NCBI GenBank assembly: GCA_026417275.1
Contig: JAOADO010000014.1
Location: forward strand, 5,563 to 31,924
Length of the DNA: 26,362 nt
Direction of reading: 5' to 3'
DNA from: Verrucomicrobiia bacterium
GTDB lineage: Bacteria > Verrucomicrobiota > Verrucomicrobiae > Limisphaerales > JAKPVM01
Shown here: piece by piece, positions 1 to 7,716 of the stretch
Position numbering within the stretch: position 1 is the first letter of the stretch
Layout: every line of letters starts with the position of its first letter
Position numbers and translations under genes: made by a program
The notes under the pieces: generated by a model
Database searches by the model: none
What the model saw: the letters and a program-made list of their open reading frames with translations, nothing else
Told to the model about the DNA's origin: nothing

Positions 1-798
1 ATTCCGCTTCTTGCGGCATTTGTTGTTCTGTTTTTTGAATTTCCGGAGGCTCAAATTTCCGAAAGGTTTCAGTATGGATTCGGAAAGAGGTTTGACCAGT
101 TGACGGCAATTTGCGGCGGCGCGGTTGGGATTCTTGTTTTAGGGTGGCTCGACGATAAGCATGAGTTGAAGCCTATGGTTAAATTTGGGGGGCAGTTGTT
201 GGTTGCGTTTGCCACTGCTCTTTCAGGTGTCAGGATAACGATGTTTGTAGAGAGTTTGTTTTTTAGTTATGTAATAACAGTTTTCTGGATTTTGACGATA
301 GTTAACGCGATGAATTTTCTTGATAATATGAACGGGCTTTGCGCCGGGTTGACTGTTATTGGAGCAGGGTCATTTGGTTTGATAGCGGCATATCACGAGC
401 AGTATCTTGTTGGTTCATTTTGCTGGTTGGTGGCCGGGGCATTTCTGGGGTTTATTCCTTACAATTATCCAAAGGCTACAGTGTTTCTCGGGGATGCAGG
501 GAGTCATCTTGCTGGTTATTTGCTTGCTGTGCTGGGGATTTTGCCGCACTTTTATTCAAAGGCTCATCCGGATGAGTGGGCTGTTTTGACGCCTGTGGTG
601 ATTCTTGGTTTGCCGCTTGTTGATATTACTCAGGTTGTTATAAGGCGCATTAGAGCTGGTAATCCGATTTATGTGGGGGACAACAATCATATTTCGCATC
701 TTCTTGCAAGAAAAGGGGTTTCAAAAACTGCGACTACGGCGATTTTGTGGGGTATCGGTTTATTGCTTGGAGTAGTTGGGTTTTTAATCAATGTCTGA
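1..798 (+). CDS. WecA/MraY-family undecaprenyl-phosphate sugar-1-phosphate transferase (5' end outside window)
   Basis: The reading frame is open to base 1, so the N terminus lies outside the window; 265 codons are visible. The protein is a multi-pass membrane enzyme of the glycosyltransferase 4 (WecA/TagO/MraY) family. These enzymes move a sugar-1-phosphate from a UDP-sugar onto undecaprenyl phosphate at the inner membrane to start a cell-envelope glycan. Visible family motifs in order are GWLDDKHELKP (paired Asp), NAMNFLDNMNGL (the usual NxxNxxDGxDGL loop), FLGDAGS, and the late cytoplasmic DNNHISHLL, equivalent to the DHxHHRL loop. The second catalytic-loop Asp is replaced by Asn (DNMNG). 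MraY is less likely than a WecA-like role because no cell-wall genes follow. The gene is followed within about 20-40 bp by the coiled-coil gene, so it may head or belong to an operon. Confidence 0.9.
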   Translation: MPLLAAFVVLFFEFPEAQISERFQYGFGKRFDQLTAICGGAVGILVLGWLDDKHELKPMVKFGGQLLVAFATALSGVRITMFVESLFFSYVITVFWILTIVNAMNFLDNMNGLCAGLTVIGAGSFGLIAAYHEQYLVGSFCWLVAGAFLGFIPYNYPKATVFLGDAGSHLAGYLLAVLGILPHFYSKAHPDEWAVLTPVVILGLPLVDITQVVIRRIRAGNPIYVGDNNHISHLLARKGVSKTATTAILWGIGLLLGVVGFLINV

Positions 799-817
799 TT
801 TTAAATTGCTTTGATGG

Positions 818-1066
818 TTGGCAGAATGTTATGATGCATGGATGAATTCTAATCATGATGATAGTCTTTTGAATAGGGGTGAGGATGGAATTGAATCCGA
901 AGTTGATGGACATGTAAGGAATCGCACGCCAGAGGAGGAAAGTATTTATAGAAGTAAGTTGTCCCGTGAGATAGAAAAACATAAGGAGGAGTTGCTTATG
1001 CTCAAATTTGACGAGGAATTGTTAAAGAAACAACTCCGCGATATGTTTAAGGATGGGAATGAATAG
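818..1066 (+). CDS. Small acidic coiled-coil protein, function unknown
   Basis: An 82-residue reading frame from TTG at 818; an ATG at 842 would give a 74-residue protein and may be the true start, since neither has a clear Shine-Dalgarno sequence. I do not recognise a family. The first half is rich in Asp, Asn and Glu. The second half, from about residue 39, is a heptad-like, highly charged helix with regular Leu spacing (KEELLMLKFDEELLKKQLR), so a coiled coil is likely. There is no signal peptide or membrane segment, so it is probably cytoplasmic. It sits between the membrane transferase and the secreted propeller, and its stop codon overlaps the likely propeller start (ATG 1059) by 8 bp, which suggests translational coupling. 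It could be a regulator or adaptor, but nothing in the sequence decides this. Confidence 0.65.
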   Translation: MAECYDAWMNSNHDDSLLNRGEDGIESEVDGHVRNRTPEEESIYRSKLSREIEKHKEELLMLKFDEELLKKQLRDMFKDGNE

Positions 1067-2378
1067 ATTTGTTTCGACATCAGTATTAAATTTCAGGACG
1101 ATTTGCTGGATTGTCATTGTTATTGGATGCTGCGAATTCGGGTGTTGTTCAGCGGACGGGGGTAGCATCAAAATATGTGGCATTGAGTCGAATAAACTTG
1201 TGGTTTCGCAGGGTGTTTATGATTTTGGGGTTTGTGTTCTTTTTAGTTCAGATTCAATAGACGGTGTGTGGCGCCCTGTTGCCAATAAATATATTACAGA
1301 TTCGGTCTTAAGCTTTGGTATCAGCAATGAGAAGCCGATTTGTTTTTATCGCGTGTGTTGTGCGGAGATATTGCCGACGCCTGCAGGTTTTACAAATCTT
1401 ATTAAATCTTATGGTGTTCTTACCACAATTGCTGGGGCGGGCGGGACTGGAAACGATGTGAATAAATGGATGGCTGAATTTGAAGGTGGTCCGGCTGTTA
1501 ATGCGTTGCTTTCGCGTCCACACATTGCAATGGCGGATAGGTGCGGGAATGTATATATTGCGGATAAATCTGCCCATGCGATAAGGAAGGTTGATAAACA
1601 TGGATTAATACATACGATTGCTGGAATAAATTCGCCCGGGGATGGTGCTGATGGTCCTTCTGTTGCAAGAGAGGTTGCGCTTAATGAGCCGAACGGACTT
1701 TATGTTTTACCGGACGGGGTTATTTATATTCTGGACCTTGCGAATTTAAAGGTGCGGCGGCTTGCTACAAATGGGATTATGGAGACAGTATGTTATATTC
1801 CGGATTTAACAATTGGGAGGGGGTTGTGGGTGAGTGAGGATGAGTCTACGATTTATGTTGCTTCTGGTGGTGTTGTGTATAGATGGGGCAGAAACGATGG
1901 GCTGGAGGTTTATGCCAGTGGTTTTATTGAGCTCGGGAATGTTGTGGTTGCTCCGGATGGGAATCTTGTGGTTACAGACCGTGGTGGGCACAGGGTGGTA
2001 AAGATTTTACCTGATAGGACGCAGGTTGTGATAGCTGGCAATGGCATGACTTATGGGGGCGGGGATGGGTATCGCGCGACGGAGACCGGGTTAAATGAGG
2101 TTCGTGGTGTTTGGTTTCTGGCGGATGGTTCGTTTTTTGTGTGTACACATCGGGGGAGTCAGATATGGTATATTGACAGGGGTGGTTATATACATCTTTT
2201 TCTTAACGGTTATCGTTCGAATACGCATGCCGGGGATGGTCAGTGGTTTTATAATCCGTATGAATATAGAATTAGTGAAGTGCGGGCGGTTGTTGTTGAT
2301 TATGAAGGGAATATTCTTATTACGGAGAATGATTCTGGTTATATTCGCAAGATTGAGTTTTTATGGCATGGTTATTAA
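1059..2378 (+). CDS. Secreted NHL-repeat beta-propeller protein (paralogue of the protein at 12553-13896)
   Basis: A protein of 439 residues from ATG 1059, which has an AAGGA five bases upstream; an ATG at 1053 is also in frame. A hydrophobic segment at about residues 13-25, followed by small residues and Cys, looks like a signal peptide. Residues about 40-105 form a beta-rich module ending in FYRV, a pattern common in secreted verrucomicrobial proteins. The rest is NHL-type propeller: recurring units such as PHIAMADRCGNVYIADKSAH, PDGNLVVTDRGGHRVVKI and YEGNILITENDSGYIRKI, with TIAG...GDG loops between blades. NHL propellers usually bind proteins, glycans or other ligands and are rarely enzymes. 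It is clearly homologous along its length to the minus-strand propeller that sits beside an S8 peptidase. It has 13 cysteines, where the paralogue has one. The ligand is unknown. Confidence 0.85.
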   Translation: MNRFVSTSVLNFRTICWIVIVIGCCEFGCCSADGGSIKICGIESNKLVVSQGVYDFGVCVLFSSDSIDGVWRPVANKYITDSVLSFGISNEKPICFYRVCCAEILPTPAGFTNLIKSYGVLTTIAGAGGTGNDVNKWMAEFEGGPAVNALLSRPHIAMADRCGNVYIADKSAHAIRKVDKHGLIHTIAGINSPGDGADGPSVAREVALNEPNGLYVLPDGVIYILDLANLKVRRLATNGIMETVCYIPDLTIGRGLWVSEDESTIYVASGGVVYRWGRNDGLEVYASGFIELGNVVVAPDGNLVVTDRGGHRVVKILPDRTQVVIAGNGMTYGGGDGYRATETGLNEVRGVWFLADGSFFVCTHRGSQIWYIDRGGYIHLFLNGYRSNTHAGDGQWFYNPYEYRISEVRAVVVDYEGNILITENDSGYIRKIEFLWHGY

Positions 2379-2490
2379 AATATCTTTAAATATACTGTGT
2401 AATCAACTCATTATCAATGGCTTGACATTTTTGGAAGTTGCTGTTTATTGACAAGAGGATAGAATGTGCAAACTTAATTGTTATTAGTAT

Positions 2491-2904
2491 ATGCAGACTA
2501 TGCGCACATTCAAGACGTCAAAGGGTCGGAGGAAAGACCTTCAGTTTGAGGTTGCTTTTCTTGAAGGGCTTGTGCGGCGAGCTCCGGATTACGTTGAGGC
2601 GTTAAAGCTTTTGGCGAAGGACCTTACCAGACTCGGGCGTCACGAAGAGGCGCTTAAGGTTGATGAACGACTTGCCAGATTGTTGCCAAACGACCCGATA
2701 GTGCATTATAACCTTGCGTGCAGTTATTCGTTGACGCACAATTATTTGCAGGCATTTGATGCGCTTGAAAAGGCGATTGACCTCGGGTATTCAAATTTTA
2801 GGTGGCTTCGACGGGACCCGGATTTAAAAAATCTGCGAACTCATTCGAAATTTAGGTTAATCAAGGAGAAAATAAGGAAGGCTCGTTCCAAACAGGTTAA
2901 ATGA
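2491..2904 (+). CDS. Tetratricopeptide-repeat protein
   Basis: A 137-residue protein, probably cytoplasmic, with no signal peptide. Residues about 20-100 carry two to three TPR-like helix pairs: one around DYVEALKLLAKDLTRLGRHE, another around DPIVHYNLACSYSLTHNYLQ, and a partial third containing AFDALEKAIDLGYSNF. The tail LRRDPDLKNLR...FRLIKEKI is the closing pattern often seen where a short TPR domain ends in a 'row of predicted distances' helix. The C terminus is very basic. TPRs bind other proteins; the partner is not evident. ATG 2491 has no Shine-Dalgarno sequence, and ATG 2500 is an alternative. The gene is separated by 112 bp from the propeller upstream and converges on the SRAP gene. 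Confidence 0.8.
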   Translation: MQTMRTFKTSKGRRKDLQFEVAFLEGLVRRAPDYVEALKLLAKDLTRLGRHEEALKVDERLARLLPNDPIVHYNLACSYSLTHNYLQAFDALEKAIDLGYSNFRWLRRDPDLKNLRTHSKFRLIKEKIRKARSKQVK

Positions 2905-2970
2905 GGGTTTGTGTTTGATTAACTGTTGATGCATTTTTTGTCGGCGTTTTATTGGGAGTGGTATTGAAAA

Positions 2971-3675
2971 TTAATTGAAGTTTGGAAGGTGGAGTTCTGT
3001 TTGTTCTGGTGGGTTGGATGGTTTTATGCAGTCCGGGGAGTTGTAATTCGGGTTGTTGACCATGGGGGAAACTTTGTAGTATCGCATTTTTTCAGTTGGA
3101 AACGGTTTCAATATAGATTTCAACAGGTGGATGCTGGAGATTTCTGGGTCTAACCATTTTAGATAATCTTCGGGTGGCATTATTGCTGGCATGCGGTTGT
3201 GAATTGGTTTTATCAAGTTGTTTGGTGGGGTTGTTATTATTGTGAAAGTGTAGAGAGTAGAGCCATCCGGGGAGGTCCATTTGTCCCATAAGCCGGCAAA
3301 TGCGAAGGGGGAATCGTCTTTCATCAGGAATCTGAGGGGTTGTTTATAGCGCCCTGTTTTTTGCCATTCGTAAAAGCCGTCGGCAGGGATCAGGCATCGT
3401 TGTTTTTTTAATAAGTTTTTAAAAGCAGGTTTTTCGTTCAGGGATTCAGCGCGGGCATTGATTAAATGGTTGGCAATTTTTTCGTCAACTGCCCACGAGG
3501 GGACCAGTCCCCATCGAAGCATTAGTGATTTTATCGCGCCGTCATTTAAAACAATCTGGGCATGATGAGAGGGGGCGATGTTGTATCTTGGCTTTTCGTC
3601 AATGTGGCATTCATATACATTGCATTGTTTGTGTATGGTTTTAAGATTTTCACATTGTGAGAACCTGCTACACAT
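2971..3675 (-). CDS. yedK: SRAP-domain abasic-site protein (YedK/HMCES family)
   Basis: A 234-residue protein covering the complete SRAP domain, the usual length for the family. Members crosslink covalently to abasic sites in single-stranded DNA through the N-terminal Cys exposed after Met removal, which shields the lesion. The catalytic residues of the E. coli protein can all be placed here: Cys2 (MCSRF), Asn73 in INARAE, Glu103 in GFYEW and His159 in HNRMP. The motif RCLIPADGFYEW is the family signature. The last 30 or so residues are Pro and Asn rich and lie outside the domain. The gene converges with the TPR gene. A possible -10 element, TATAAA, lies only 11 bases from the ATG, so the mRNA could have almost no leader. 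Confidence 0.93.
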   Translation of the reverse strand: MCSRFSQCENLKTIHKQCNVYECHIDEKPRYNIAPSHHAQIVLNDGAIKSLMLRWGLVPSWAVDEKIANHLINARAESLNEKPAFKNLLKKQRCLIPADGFYEWQKTGRYKQPLRFLMKDDSPFAFAGLWDKWTSPDGSTLYTFTIITTPPNNLIKPIHNRMPAIMPPEDYLKWLDPEISSIHLLKSILKPFPTEKMRYYKVSPMVNNPNYNSPDCIKPSNPPEQTELHLPNFN

Positions 3676-3686
3676 GGTGATAGACT

Positions 3687-3713
3687 TTTATAGCGTTTTA
3701 CAAAGGTTTGCAA
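3687..3713 (-). promoter_or_regulatory. Possible promoter of the SRAP gene
   Basis: Read on the minus strand, TTGCAA (3713-3708) and TATAAA (3692-3687) are separated by 15 bases, which is short for a sigma-70 promoter. If used, transcription would start about 5 bases before the ATG at 3675, giving a nearly leaderless mRNA. There is no Shine-Dalgarno sequence, which is consistent with this. The match is weak and could be chance in AT-rich DNA. Confidence 0.3.
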
Positions 3714-3784
3714 TTTTAGTGTTATTTTTTCTTGCTGTGGATATGGATATACTATTAGTTGTTTTTGGTTGGCGAACGGTATTT

Positions 3785-4114
3785 TTAAATTTCATACTGT
3801 TTTTTCATAATTTTTAGCGCGAATCGGGTTAGTTTTTCCGGGGAGATTCTGATTTTTAATAGACCGCGCAAGAATCCGCGCGGTGGGTTTTCGTATAAGT
3901 AGTTTTCAACGATGTCATTTACTTCGTCCGGGGATTCTGCATTGGAAATTTTTATTAAAAGTTCATAATCTTTTATAAAAAAGCCGGGACGTATTAGTTC
4001 GATTATTTTTGCGAGTGGGATTGCGTGAGAGTACATGCATTTATACAGAACGATTTTGTAATATTCTGTTTTATCACATCTGAAGGATTCGCATACATCG
4101 GTTTGGAATGTCAT
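3785..4114 (-). CDS. Conserved-looking hypothetical protein, 109 residues
   Basis: I do not recognise this family. The frame has protein-like composition: mostly helical, with alternating charged and hydrophobic residues, a central stretch PLAKIIELIRPGFFIKDYEL, and a basic C-terminal helix containing LTRFALKIMKKQ. Three Cys lie in the first 30 residues (DVCESF, FRC, YKC), too irregular for a clear metal site. There is no signal peptide, so it is probably cytoplasmic. It uses A/C-rich codons, as the other minus-strand genes here do, which supports it being coding. It sits 109 bp upstream of the SRAP gene on the same strand and is divergent from hemW; cotranscription with the SRAP gene is possible but unproven. 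No Shine-Dalgarno sequence precedes the ATG. Confidence 0.65.
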   Translation of the reverse strand: MTFQTDVCESFRCDKTEYYKIVLYKCMYSHAIPLAKIIELIRPGFFIKDYELLIKISNAESPDEVNDIVENYLYENPPRGFLRGLLKIRISPEKLTRFALKIMKKQYEI

Positions 4115-4188
4115 TTTGGTTTTAAATGTTATGTATTTTAGAGAATTATATCATAGGAATTTTTTAGCGGCAACAGGGTTTGGGCGAT

Positions 4189-4216
4189 TTGCAGTTGAGC
4201 GATATTGATGTAGAAT
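4189..4216 (+). promoter_or_regulatory. Possible hemW promoter
   Basis: TTGCAG (4189-4194) and TAGAAT (4211-4216) are 16 bases apart, a fair sigma-70 arrangement 50 bases upstream of the hemW start and in the divergent spacer with the 109-residue hypothetical gene. It is inferred from similarity to the consensus only. Confidence 0.35.
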
Positions 4217-4268
4217 ATTTGATATCCTGGGCTGGATAAATGAACAAGACTGTTAATTTTGTAAGAAG

Positions 4269-5432
4269 ATGATGTTTGATTCTAATAAAGCGGCTTCATT
4301 ATATGTTCATATTCCATTTTGCGCGTTGAAGTGTCAGTATTGCGCATTTTATTCTGCTCCACCGCGGGGTGAGCAGATAGAAAGGTTTTGTTCGGCGTTG
4401 GTAAAGGAGCTGGAGATTGTGAGGGGTTTTCTTGATGTGCGGACTATATTCTTTGGTGGTGGGACGCCATCGTTGTTAAATGTGTCGCAGTGGAAGTTTA
4501 TATTGAAGGCGCTGGAGCGTCTTGAATTGATTGGTGTTGAAGAGTTTACCATTGAGTGCAATCCAGCGACAGTGACGATGGAAAAGGCGCGGTTGTGGCT
4601 TGATTACGGGGTGAATCGAGTTTCTCTGGGGGTCCAGTCTTTTGATGACAATCTGCTTTCGAGGCTTGGGAGGATTCATGATAAGAGGATGGCAGTGGAG
4701 ACTTACAATTTGTTACGGAGAGCCGGGTTTGAGAATATCAATATTGACCTGATATATGGAATTCCGGGGCAGACGATGGAGTTGTGGTTGAAAACGCTGG
4801 ATGAAGCCTTTAGGCTGCACAGTGAACATCTTTCGTGTTATGAATTGACTCCGGAGGAGGATACTGAGTTTTATCGTCGGCTGAATCTGGGAGAGTATGA
4901 ACTGGATGAAGATTTGTCTGCTCACATGTACGATGAGCTTGTTGAGAGGGCGGAGGGGGTGGGGCTTTATAGGTATGAGGTTTCTAATTTTGGGCGGGGC
5001 AAACCTGTGGATGAGTATTCGGTTCCTGAGTTTGCTTGCAGGCACAATGTGAATTACTGGCGTGGTGTTCCGTTTGTTGGTGTTGGACCGTCTGCTTCTG
5101 GTTTTTTAAACAATGTTCGGGAAACTAATGTGGCAGATACGGATTTGTATTGCAAATTGCTTGAAGATGGGAAACGTCCGGTTGGGGTTCTGGATAAGTT
5201 AGAGCCGTTGGCGAGGGCAGGTGAGATTGCCGGGTTTGGACTGCGGATGAGTGCTGGCTGGTCTTATAGTGAGTTTTTGCAAAGAACAGGTTTTGATTTG
5301 CTGGAGTGCTGGGAGAAAGAGATGAATCAACTTGTTTCTTTGGGGTATGCGATGCGGGACGAGAGGTGTTTTCGTTTGACGTCGACTGGTTTGAGATATG
5401 CGGACTGGGCGGCGGAATTGTTTTTGAGGTAA
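4269..5432 (+). CDS. hemW: HemW, radical SAM heme chaperone (coproporphyrinogen oxidase-like)
   Basis: A 387-residue protein of normal family length. The radical SAM cluster motif CALKCQYC gives Cys18, Cys22 and Cys25, followed by AF rather than a fourth Cys. This is the HemW pattern and not that of the true oxygen-independent oxidase HemN. FFGGGTPS (SAM binding), RVSLGVQSFDD, NIDLIYGIPGQT and YEVSNF follow in the expected order. HemW binds heme and delivers it to cytochromes; many genomes mislabel it as coproporphyrinogen III oxidase. It acts in the cytoplasm or on the inner membrane face. The start ATGATG at 4269 has only a weak AAGAAG before it. The gene stands alone between a divergent small gene and the secreted ThuA protein. 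Confidence 0.93.
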   Translation: MMFDSNKAASLYVHIPFCALKCQYCAFYSAPPRGEQIERFCSALVKELEIVRGFLDVRTIFFGGGTPSLLNVSQWKFILKALERLELIGVEEFTIECNPATVTMEKARLWLDYGVNRVSLGVQSFDDNLLSRLGRIHDKRMAVETYNLLRRAGFENINIDLIYGIPGQTMELWLKTLDEAFRLHSEHLSCYELTPEEDTEFYRRLNLGEYELDEDLSAHMYDELVERAEGVGLYRYEVSNFGRGKPVDEYSVPEFACRHNVNYWRGVPFVGVGPSASGFLNNVRETNVADTDLYCKLLEDGKRPVGVLDKLEPLARAGEIAGFGLRMSAGWSYSEFLQRTGFDLLECWEKEMNQLVSLGYAMRDERCFRLTSTGLRYADWAAELFLR

Positions 5433-5541
5433 GAGATGAGCAATACAGGAGATGTATTTTAGTGAATGGGTTTTCCTTTTATGCAATTGTAAAAAGGAAA
5501 GTGTTGAAAATAAATGGTGTGGATTTAGAATTCATTTGATT

Positions 5542-6543
5542 ATGAAAGCAACACGCATATTTGGAATAATTTGTTTTTTTGTTGTGGCATTTGTTGTTTC
5601 TGGGAAAGATTGGGTGGTTTACGAGGGTAAAGAGGGACCTGGAAAAGGTAAACATATTGTTTTTTTGAGCGGGGATGAGGAGTACAGGTCTGAGGAGGCG
5701 TTGCCGATGCTTGCAAAGGTGCTTGCGGTTCGTCATGGGTTTAGGTGTACGGTATTGTTTGCGGTTGACCCAACGACAGGGACAATTAATCCAAACATTC
5801 GAACAAATATTCCCGGGATTGAAGCGCTTGATAGTGCTGATTTGTGCGTAATGGGGCTGAGGTTTCGCGAATTGCCTGATGAGCAGATGGAGCATTTTGT
5901 GAATTATCTCAGGGCTGGCAAACCGATCATTGCGTTGCGAACCAGCACACATGCGTTTTCTTATAGTGCGAATTCGAAAAGTAAATATGTAAGATTTCAC
6001 TGGCAGAGCAAGGAATGGGAGGGTGGTTTTGGCAAACAGGTTTTGGGTGAAACGTGGGTTGCGCATCACGGCGCTCACGGGAAGGAGGCTACTCGCGGGA
6101 TAATTGAACCTGCGGCGAAGGGGCATCCAATTCTTCGCGGTGTGGAAGATATTTTTGGTCCAACCGATGTTTATACTGTGAATCCGCCGGGGGATGTTCA
6201 GGTTCTTGTTCGTGGACAGGTTGTTGCGGGGATGAGTGCCACAGACCCTCCTGTTGAAGGGGCGAAGAATAATCCGATGCAGCCGATTGTCTGGACGAGA
6301 TTGTATAAGAATGAGTGGGGAACAACTAACAAGGTTTTGACAACAACTATGGGGGCGGCGAATGATTTATTGAACGAGGGCTTACGGCGTTTGATTGTTA
6401 ATGCTGCATACTGGGCTGTTGGATTGGAAGATGAAATTCCGCAGAGAGCCAATGTGGATTTTGTGGGGGATTATAAGCCATCGGCTTTTGGTTTTAACGG
6501 TTATAAGAAAGGTGTTAAGCCGCAAGAGTACGAGTTGAAATAA
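5542..6543 (+). CDS. Secreted ThuA-domain protein
   Basis: The frame is open from 5452, but the start chosen is ATG 5542 because it places a clean signal peptide (KATR then a hydrophobic run to VVSGKDW) at the N terminus; the 333-residue product is then typical. The ThuA domain is a glutamine-amidotransferase-like fold linked to sugar, especially trehalose, use. It is very common as a secreted protein in Planctomycetes and Verrucomicrobia. Visible features are KHIVFLSGDEEYRSEEALP at the start of the fold, LRFRELPDEQ, IIALRTSTHAF, and a His-rich loop WVAHHGAHGKEATRG. The true substrate of these secreted forms is unknown. It lies 120 bp before the SMP-30-like propeller, and together they suggest periplasmic sugar chemistry. 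No Shine-Dalgarno sequence is visible. Confidence 0.88.
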   Translation: MKATRIFGIICFFVVAFVVSGKDWVVYEGKEGPGKGKHIVFLSGDEEYRSEEALPMLAKVLAVRHGFRCTVLFAVDPTTGTINPNIRTNIPGIEALDSADLCVMGLRFRELPDEQMEHFVNYLRAGKPIIALRTSTHAFSYSANSKSKYVRFHWQSKEWEGGFGKQVLGETWVAHHGAHGKEATRGIIEPAAKGHPILRGVEDIFGPTDVYTVNPPGDVQVLVRGQVVAGMSATDPPVEGAKNNPMQPIVWTRLYKNEWGTTNKVLTTTMGAANDLLNEGLRRLIVNAAYWAVGLEDEIPQRANVDFVGDYKPSAFGFNGYKKGVKPQEYELK

Positions 6544-6663
6544 TGGCTTATCATTTTCATTACGAAAATATTGTATGATGAGGGATTCTTTATTAAACTT
6601 TATTGAACAAATGCGCGAATTTCGTGTTTGTTAATTGAGCCGTTAGTGTGCAATGAGGGTGTT

Positions 6664-7704
6664 ATGATGAATTTAATGAATAGAAGAATATTTTTTAAGA
6701 GGTTGGTTGCCGGGATAGTCGTTTGCGCGTTTTCAGTTGCGCTATTTACAGGTTTTTGTGCGGAAAAAGCGAAGAAGCAACCCGCGAGGGTTTATCCTGC
6801 TGCCGGCAAGATCGAGAGGAATTCTTTTTTGTTGGACAAGTTGTTTGCGACGAATTCGACTGTTGAAAAGGTTGCTGAGGGGTTTGTTCACGCTGTGGGT
6901 TGTCTGGATTATATGGGGACGGTTCTTGTAGCCGATATTTCAACGAATATTATATATCAATGGAGTGAGGAGAGGGGGGCTGGTATATTTCAGGTATTGC
7001 GGGTGTATTCGACGAATCTTGGCGGGCTTTGCGGGGTGAGTGCTCTGGCTGTGGATACGGCAGGTAAAATTCTTGTGGCGCATCACGGGGATAGGAGGAT
7101 TTTGCGTCGCGAACAAGCGGGGCGTTTTGTTTCGCTGGCGGAATATTTTAACTGGTTGAGGTTTAATGGACCGTCTTCGATTGCTGTGAAGTCGAACGGA
7201 GAGGTTTACTTTGTGGACCCGCCGTTTAACGTTGTTGATTTGGGTGTAGGTTCGCCGCAGAAGGAGATTCTGTATAATGGGATTTACAGGGTGACTAAGA
7301 ATGGGTTTGTTGACCTTTTGAGCAGAAAGGTGGAGTGTCCGATGAGTCTGGCTTTTTCGCCGAATGAATCGAAACTCTATGTTTTAAATAATGTTGAGTC
7401 GAATCCTGTCATTCTGGAATTTACGGTTAGGAAGGATGGAGCGCTTGAGCAGCCAAGTACTTTTTTGAGTTTGACCAATGTTATGGAGAAGATTAAACCT
7501 TCGGGACTTTCTGTTGACAGGAGCGGCAATCTTTATGTTTCGGCGCAGGTTGGGGTTCTTGTGTTTTCGCCCACGGGCAGGTATCTTGGGATAATCAAGA
7601 CAGAATTTCCAGCGACGTCTTGTTCTTTAGACCGTGCTGGTAAATATCTTTATATTACAACGCCGCATAGTTTATTGAGGGTTGCCACGTCCACAAAAAA
7701 ATAA
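6664..7704 (+). CDS. Exported SMP-30/gluconolactonase-like beta-propeller, metal site apparently degenerate
   Basis: A protein of 346 residues from ATG 6664, which has GAGG five bases upstream. Extending to TTG 6628 would spoil the signal sequence. The N terminus NRRIFFKRL followed by a hydrophobic run resembles a Tat signal (consensus SRRxFLK), with likely cleavage near GFCAEKA. Propeller blades follow the SMP-30 order: EGFVHAVGCLDYMGTVLVAD, GEVYFVDPPF, LAFSPNESKLYVLNN, GLSVDRSGNLYVS and KYLYITTPHSLLRV. Active lactonases bind a metal through Glu, Asn and Asp. The Glu in EGF is present, but the usual PND, PNGL and PDGL positions read PSS, PMSL and PSGL, so two ligands seem lost. It is probably a binding protein or altered enzyme. 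It is likely cotranscribed with the DUF5666-like gene 12 bp downstream. Confidence 0.82.
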   Translation: MMNLMNRRIFFKRLVAGIVVCAFSVALFTGFCAEKAKKQPARVYPAAGKIERNSFLLDKLFATNSTVEKVAEGFVHAVGCLDYMGTVLVADISTNIIYQWSEERGAGIFQVLRVYSTNLGGLCGVSALAVDTAGKILVAHHGDRRILRREQAGRFVSLAEYFNWLRFNGPSSIAVKSNGEVYFVDPPFNVVDLGVGSPQKEILYNGIYRVTKNGFVDLLSRKVECPMSLAFSPNESKLYVLNNVESNPVILEFTVRKDGALEQPSTFLSLTNVMEKIKPSGLSVDRSGNLYVSAQVGVLVFSPTGRYLGIIKTEFPATSCSLDRAGKYLYITTPHSLLRVATSTKK

Positions 7705-7716
7705 TTTAATCAGCCT

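Noticed and set aside
2422..2465. Two copies of TTGACA (2422 and 2448) and a TAGAAT (2460) before the TPR gene
   Set aside because: Neither TTGACA has a good -10 at 16-18 bases; the TAGAAT pairs only with a weak TTGCTG. A promoter is likely somewhere here but I could not choose one.
4240..4271. Ten-codon frame (ATG 4240) ending at the hemW start
   Set aside because: Too short and out of frame with hemW; no sign of a leader-peptide attenuator.
5479..6126. 215-codon minus-strand frame over the ThuA gene
   Set aside because: Shadow of the ThuA gene; no motif, and composition is unlike real minus-strand proteins here.
6553..6569. ATTTTC/GAAAAT inverted repeat after the ThuA gene
   Set aside because: Six AT-rich pairs with no T-run after it; too weak to call a terminator.
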